Of a stretch of DNA of 64,000 nucleotides, positions 62,219 through 64,000 are shown in pieces. The first letter of the stretch is position 1. The number at the start of each line of letters is the position of its first letter. The translations under genes were made by a program, and so were the position numbers. Under the pieces are notes generated by a model. The model was not told where the DNA came from. It made no database searches and saw only the letters and a program-made list of their open reading frames with translations. The DNA comes from SG8-30 sp963695085 (GTDB lineage: Bacteria > Pseudomonadota > Gammaproteobacteria > Steroidobacterales > Steroidobacteraceae): contig CAVOFV010000006.1 of NCBI GenBank assembly GCA_963695085.1, positions 62,001 to 126,000 on the forward strand. The letters are read 5' to 3'.

Positions 62219-63472
62219 TCAGCCGTAGACCGGAAAGCGGCCGCAGATCTCGAGCACCGCGGTGCGCACCCGCTCGACGACCCGCTCGTCGCCCATGCCG
62301 TCCAGCACATCGGCCATCCAGCCGGCGACCTGCCGGCACTCGCCGATGCCGAGGCCGCGCGTGGTCAGCGCCGGCGTGCCGATGCGCAGGCCGCTGGTCA
62401 CGAACGGCGGCCGCGGATCGTTGGGCACGGCGTTGCGGTTGACGGTGATGTGCGCGCGGCCTAGCGCCGCGTCCGCGTCCTTGCCCGTGTACTCGCGGCC
62501 GATCAGGTCGACCAGGAACAGGTGGTTGTCGGTGCCGCCCGAGACGATCGCGTAGCCGCGTTCGGTCAGCGTGGCCGCCATCGCGCGCGCGTTGTCGACC
62601 ACCTGCTGCTGGTAGACGCGGAACTCCGGTTGCAGCGCTTCGAGGAACGCGACCGCCTTGGCCGCAATGACGTGCATCAACGGTCCGCCCTGGGTCCCCG
62701 GGAAGATCATGGAATTGAACTTCTTGTGCAGCGCCTCGTTGGGCCGCGCCAGGATCAGGCCGCCGCGCGGGCCGCGCAGCGTCTTGTGTGTCGTCGTCGT
62801 CACGACATCGGCGTACGGCACCGGGTTCGGGTACACGCCGGCGGCCACCAGGCCGGCCACGTGCGCCATGTCCACCATCAGCGACGCGCCCACCGAATCC
62901 GCGATCGCACGGAACCGGATCCAGTCCACGATGCGCGAGTAGGCCGAGAATCCGGCGACGATGACCCGCGGCCGGTGCTCTGCCGCCAGCCGCGCCACCT
63001 CGTCGTAGTCGATCTCTCCCGTACCGGGGTGCAGGCCGTACTGCACGGCCTTGAAGACCTTGCCGGAGAAGTTCACCTTGGCGCCGTGCGTCAGGTGGCC
63101 GCCATGGTCGAGGCTCATGCCGAGCAGCGTGTCGCCTGGCTGCATCAGCGCCAGGTAGACGGCCGCGTTGGCCTGCGATCCGGAGTGCGGTTGCACGTTC
63201 GCGTAGGCCGCGTCGAACAGCTGCCTGGCGCGATCGATCGCCAGCTGCTCGGCGATGTCGACGTTTTCGCAGCCGCCATAGTAGCGGCGCCCCGGGTAGC
63301 CCTCCGCATACTTGTTGGTCAGCACCGAGCCCTGCGCCTCGAGCACCCGCGGACTGGCGTAGTTCTCCGACGCAATCAACTCCAGATGCTCTTCCTGCCG
63401 CCGGCGCTCGGCGCCGATGGCGGCTGCCAGTTCTGGGTCGAAACCGGAAATGTTCATGTCGGGACCGAACAT
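62219..63472 (-). CDS. glyA: Serine hydroxymethyltransferase
   Basis: GlyA converts serine and tetrahydrofolate to glycine and methylene-tetrahydrofolate. The 417-residue PLP enzyme has EEHLELIASENYAS, TNKYAEGYPGRRYYGGCE, NVQPHSGSQAN, HGGHLTHG and the PLP-lysine motif VTTTTHKTLRGPRGG. The ATG at 63472 gives exactly the E. coli length; a second ATG five codons later is an alternative. It is first in a glyA-nrdR-ribDE-ribBX series. Confidence 0.96.
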   Translation of the reverse strand: MFGPDMNISGFDPELAAAIGAERRRQEEHLELIASENYASPRVLEAQGSVLTNKYAEGYPGRRYYGGCENVDIAEQLAIDRARQLFDAAYANVQPHSGSQANAAVYLALMQPGDTLLGMSLDHGGHLTHGAKVNFSGKVFKAVQYGLHPGTGEIDYDEVARLAAEHRPRVIVAGFSAYSRIVDWIRFRAIADSVGASLMVDMAHVAGLVAAGVYPNPVPYADVVTTTTHKTLRGPRGGLILARPNEALHKKFNSMIFPGTQGGPLMHVIAAKAVAFLEALQPEFRVYQQQVVDNARAMAATLTERGYAIVSGGTDNHLFLVDLIGREYTGKDADAALGRAHITVNRNAVPNDPRPPFVTSGLRIGTPALTTRGLGIGECRQVAGWMADVLDGMGDERVVERVRTAVLEICGRFPVYG

Positions 63473-63551
63473 CGGCAGGGGTCTCCGCAGTGGTGGCTTG
63501 CAGGGGCCCCGGAGTGTACCGCGAAGGCCTGCGTGGCACACGCCGCGGCAG

Positions 63552-64000
63552 TCAGTCGGCGGCCACCAGCTCGCCGACGACCCGTGTCCAGGCGCGCGCT
63601 ATGTTGCGCCGGTTGTAGCCACCGCCGCCCAGCGCCAGCACGCGCCCCGCGGCGTGGCGGCTGGCGATGTCGATCAGGCGGCGCGCGGCGTGGGCGTGCA
63701 CTTCTTCCGTGAACCGCAGGTGCGTGATCGGGTCGCCCTCGAGACTGTCGGCCCCGCACTGCAGGATGATGAATTGCGGCTCGTGTTGCTCGAGATGGGC
63801 CTCGACCAGCGCCCAGGCCTCGAAGAACTCGTCGTCGCCTGCGCCCGGCATCAGCGGCAGGTTGAGCTTGGTGCCGCGCGCCGGCCCCTTGCCGGTTTCC
63901 GTCGCGCTGCCCGTGCCGGGAAACAGGAAGCGGCCGTCCTCATGGATGTCCGCAAACACCAGCGCGGGATCGTCCTCGAACGAGTAAAAGACGCCGTCGC
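63552..64000 (-). CDS. Histone deacetylase / acetoin utilization (AcuC-like) family protein (N-terminus cut by window edge)
   Basis: Only the last 149 or so codons are visible; the frame is open to the window edge. The visible part begins GDGVFYSF, the end of the zinc-site HGDG region, and continues with VFADIHEDG, FPGTGSATETGKG, NLPLMPGAGDDEFFEAW, ILQCGADSLEGDPITHLRFT and the C-terminal ALGGGGYNRRNIAR. These are the pattern of bacterial class II-like deacetylases including AcuC. The substrate may be acetylated proteins or polyamines and cannot be decided here. Transcribed toward glyA with an 79-nt gap. Confidence 0.9.
   Translation of the reverse strand, partial: DGVFYSFEDDPALVFADIHEDGRFLFPGTGSATETGKGPARGTKLNLPLMPGAGDDEFFEAWALVEAHLEQHEPQFIILQCGADSLEGDPITHLRFTEEVHAHAARRLIDIASRHAAGRVLALGGGGYNRRNIARAWTRVVGELVAAD

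Overview
This window is GC-rich chromosomal DNA packed with housekeeping genes, from a Gram-negative gammaproteobacterium. The evidence is conserved gammaproteobacterial gene order (tRNA-Leu-tig-clpP-clpX-lon; fimV-truA-accD-folC-dedD-like-cvpA-purF; nrdR-ribD-ribE-ribBX and ribH-nusB-thiL; xseB-ispA-dxs-folE2), an LpxH-type lipid A enzyme, EpmA with a Lys34-type EF-P, and polar pilus proteins FimV and a FimX-like protein. I cannot name a genus. I see no insertion sequence, prophage, integron or CRISPR array. Coding density is very high and many neighbours overlap by 4 nt (ATGA, GTGA or TTGA).

Layout. 1-10.7 kb: a cut methyltransferase diverges from gloB-mltD-fabI, followed by ppiD and an S9 peptidase between two paralogous dicarboxylate/amino acid symporters. 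10.7-18.2 kb: tRNA-Val/Asp, lon, clpX, clpP, tig, tRNA-Leu, a small membrane protein and a tRNA-Pro-Arg-His-Lys operon, all on the minus strand, with good promoters and two clear hairpin terminators. 18.3-23.5 kb: folD, cysS, gltX, a periplasmic cyclophilin and lpxH. 23.5-28.9 kb: a pseudo-receiver/Ser-Thr kinase fusion, glycerate kinase, purF, cvpA and a SPOR protein. 29-38.2 kb: folC, accD, truA, fimV, an MFS permease, aroC and prmB. 38.2-44.2 kb: sco, psd, epmA, a free-methionine sulfoxide reductase, efp and the FimX-like gene. 44.2-51 kb: parC, parE, DUF3501, an Fe-S protein and rubrerythrin. 51-56.5 kb: xseB, ispA, dxs, folE2 and a Ser/Thr kinase with a cyclic-nucleotide-like domain. 56.6-64 kb: thiL, nusB, ribH, ribBX, ribE, ribD, nrdR, glyA and a cut histone-deacetylase-family gene.

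How the genes work together. Protein quality control is concentrated in one block (trigger factor, ClpXP, Lon, PpiD, periplasmic cyclophilin). Lon is preceded by a heat-shock (sigma32-type) promoter match. Envelope synthesis is served by fabI, accD, lpxH, psd, mltD and the SPOR protein. Cofactor synthesis is served by folD, folC, folE2, the rib genes, thiL and dxs/ispA. FimV and the catalytically degenerate FimX-like protein suggest type IV pilus polarity and c-di-GMP-responsive twitching.

Least conventional points. Two Ser/Thr kinases are each fused to a sensory domain that lacks its key ligand or phosphoryl residues. The rubrerythrin/Fe-S/DUF3501 group lies behind an unusually AT-rich dyad. 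The lon-hupB-ppiD-fabI neighbourhood is rearranged. Structured DNA lies in the parE and ribH leaders.
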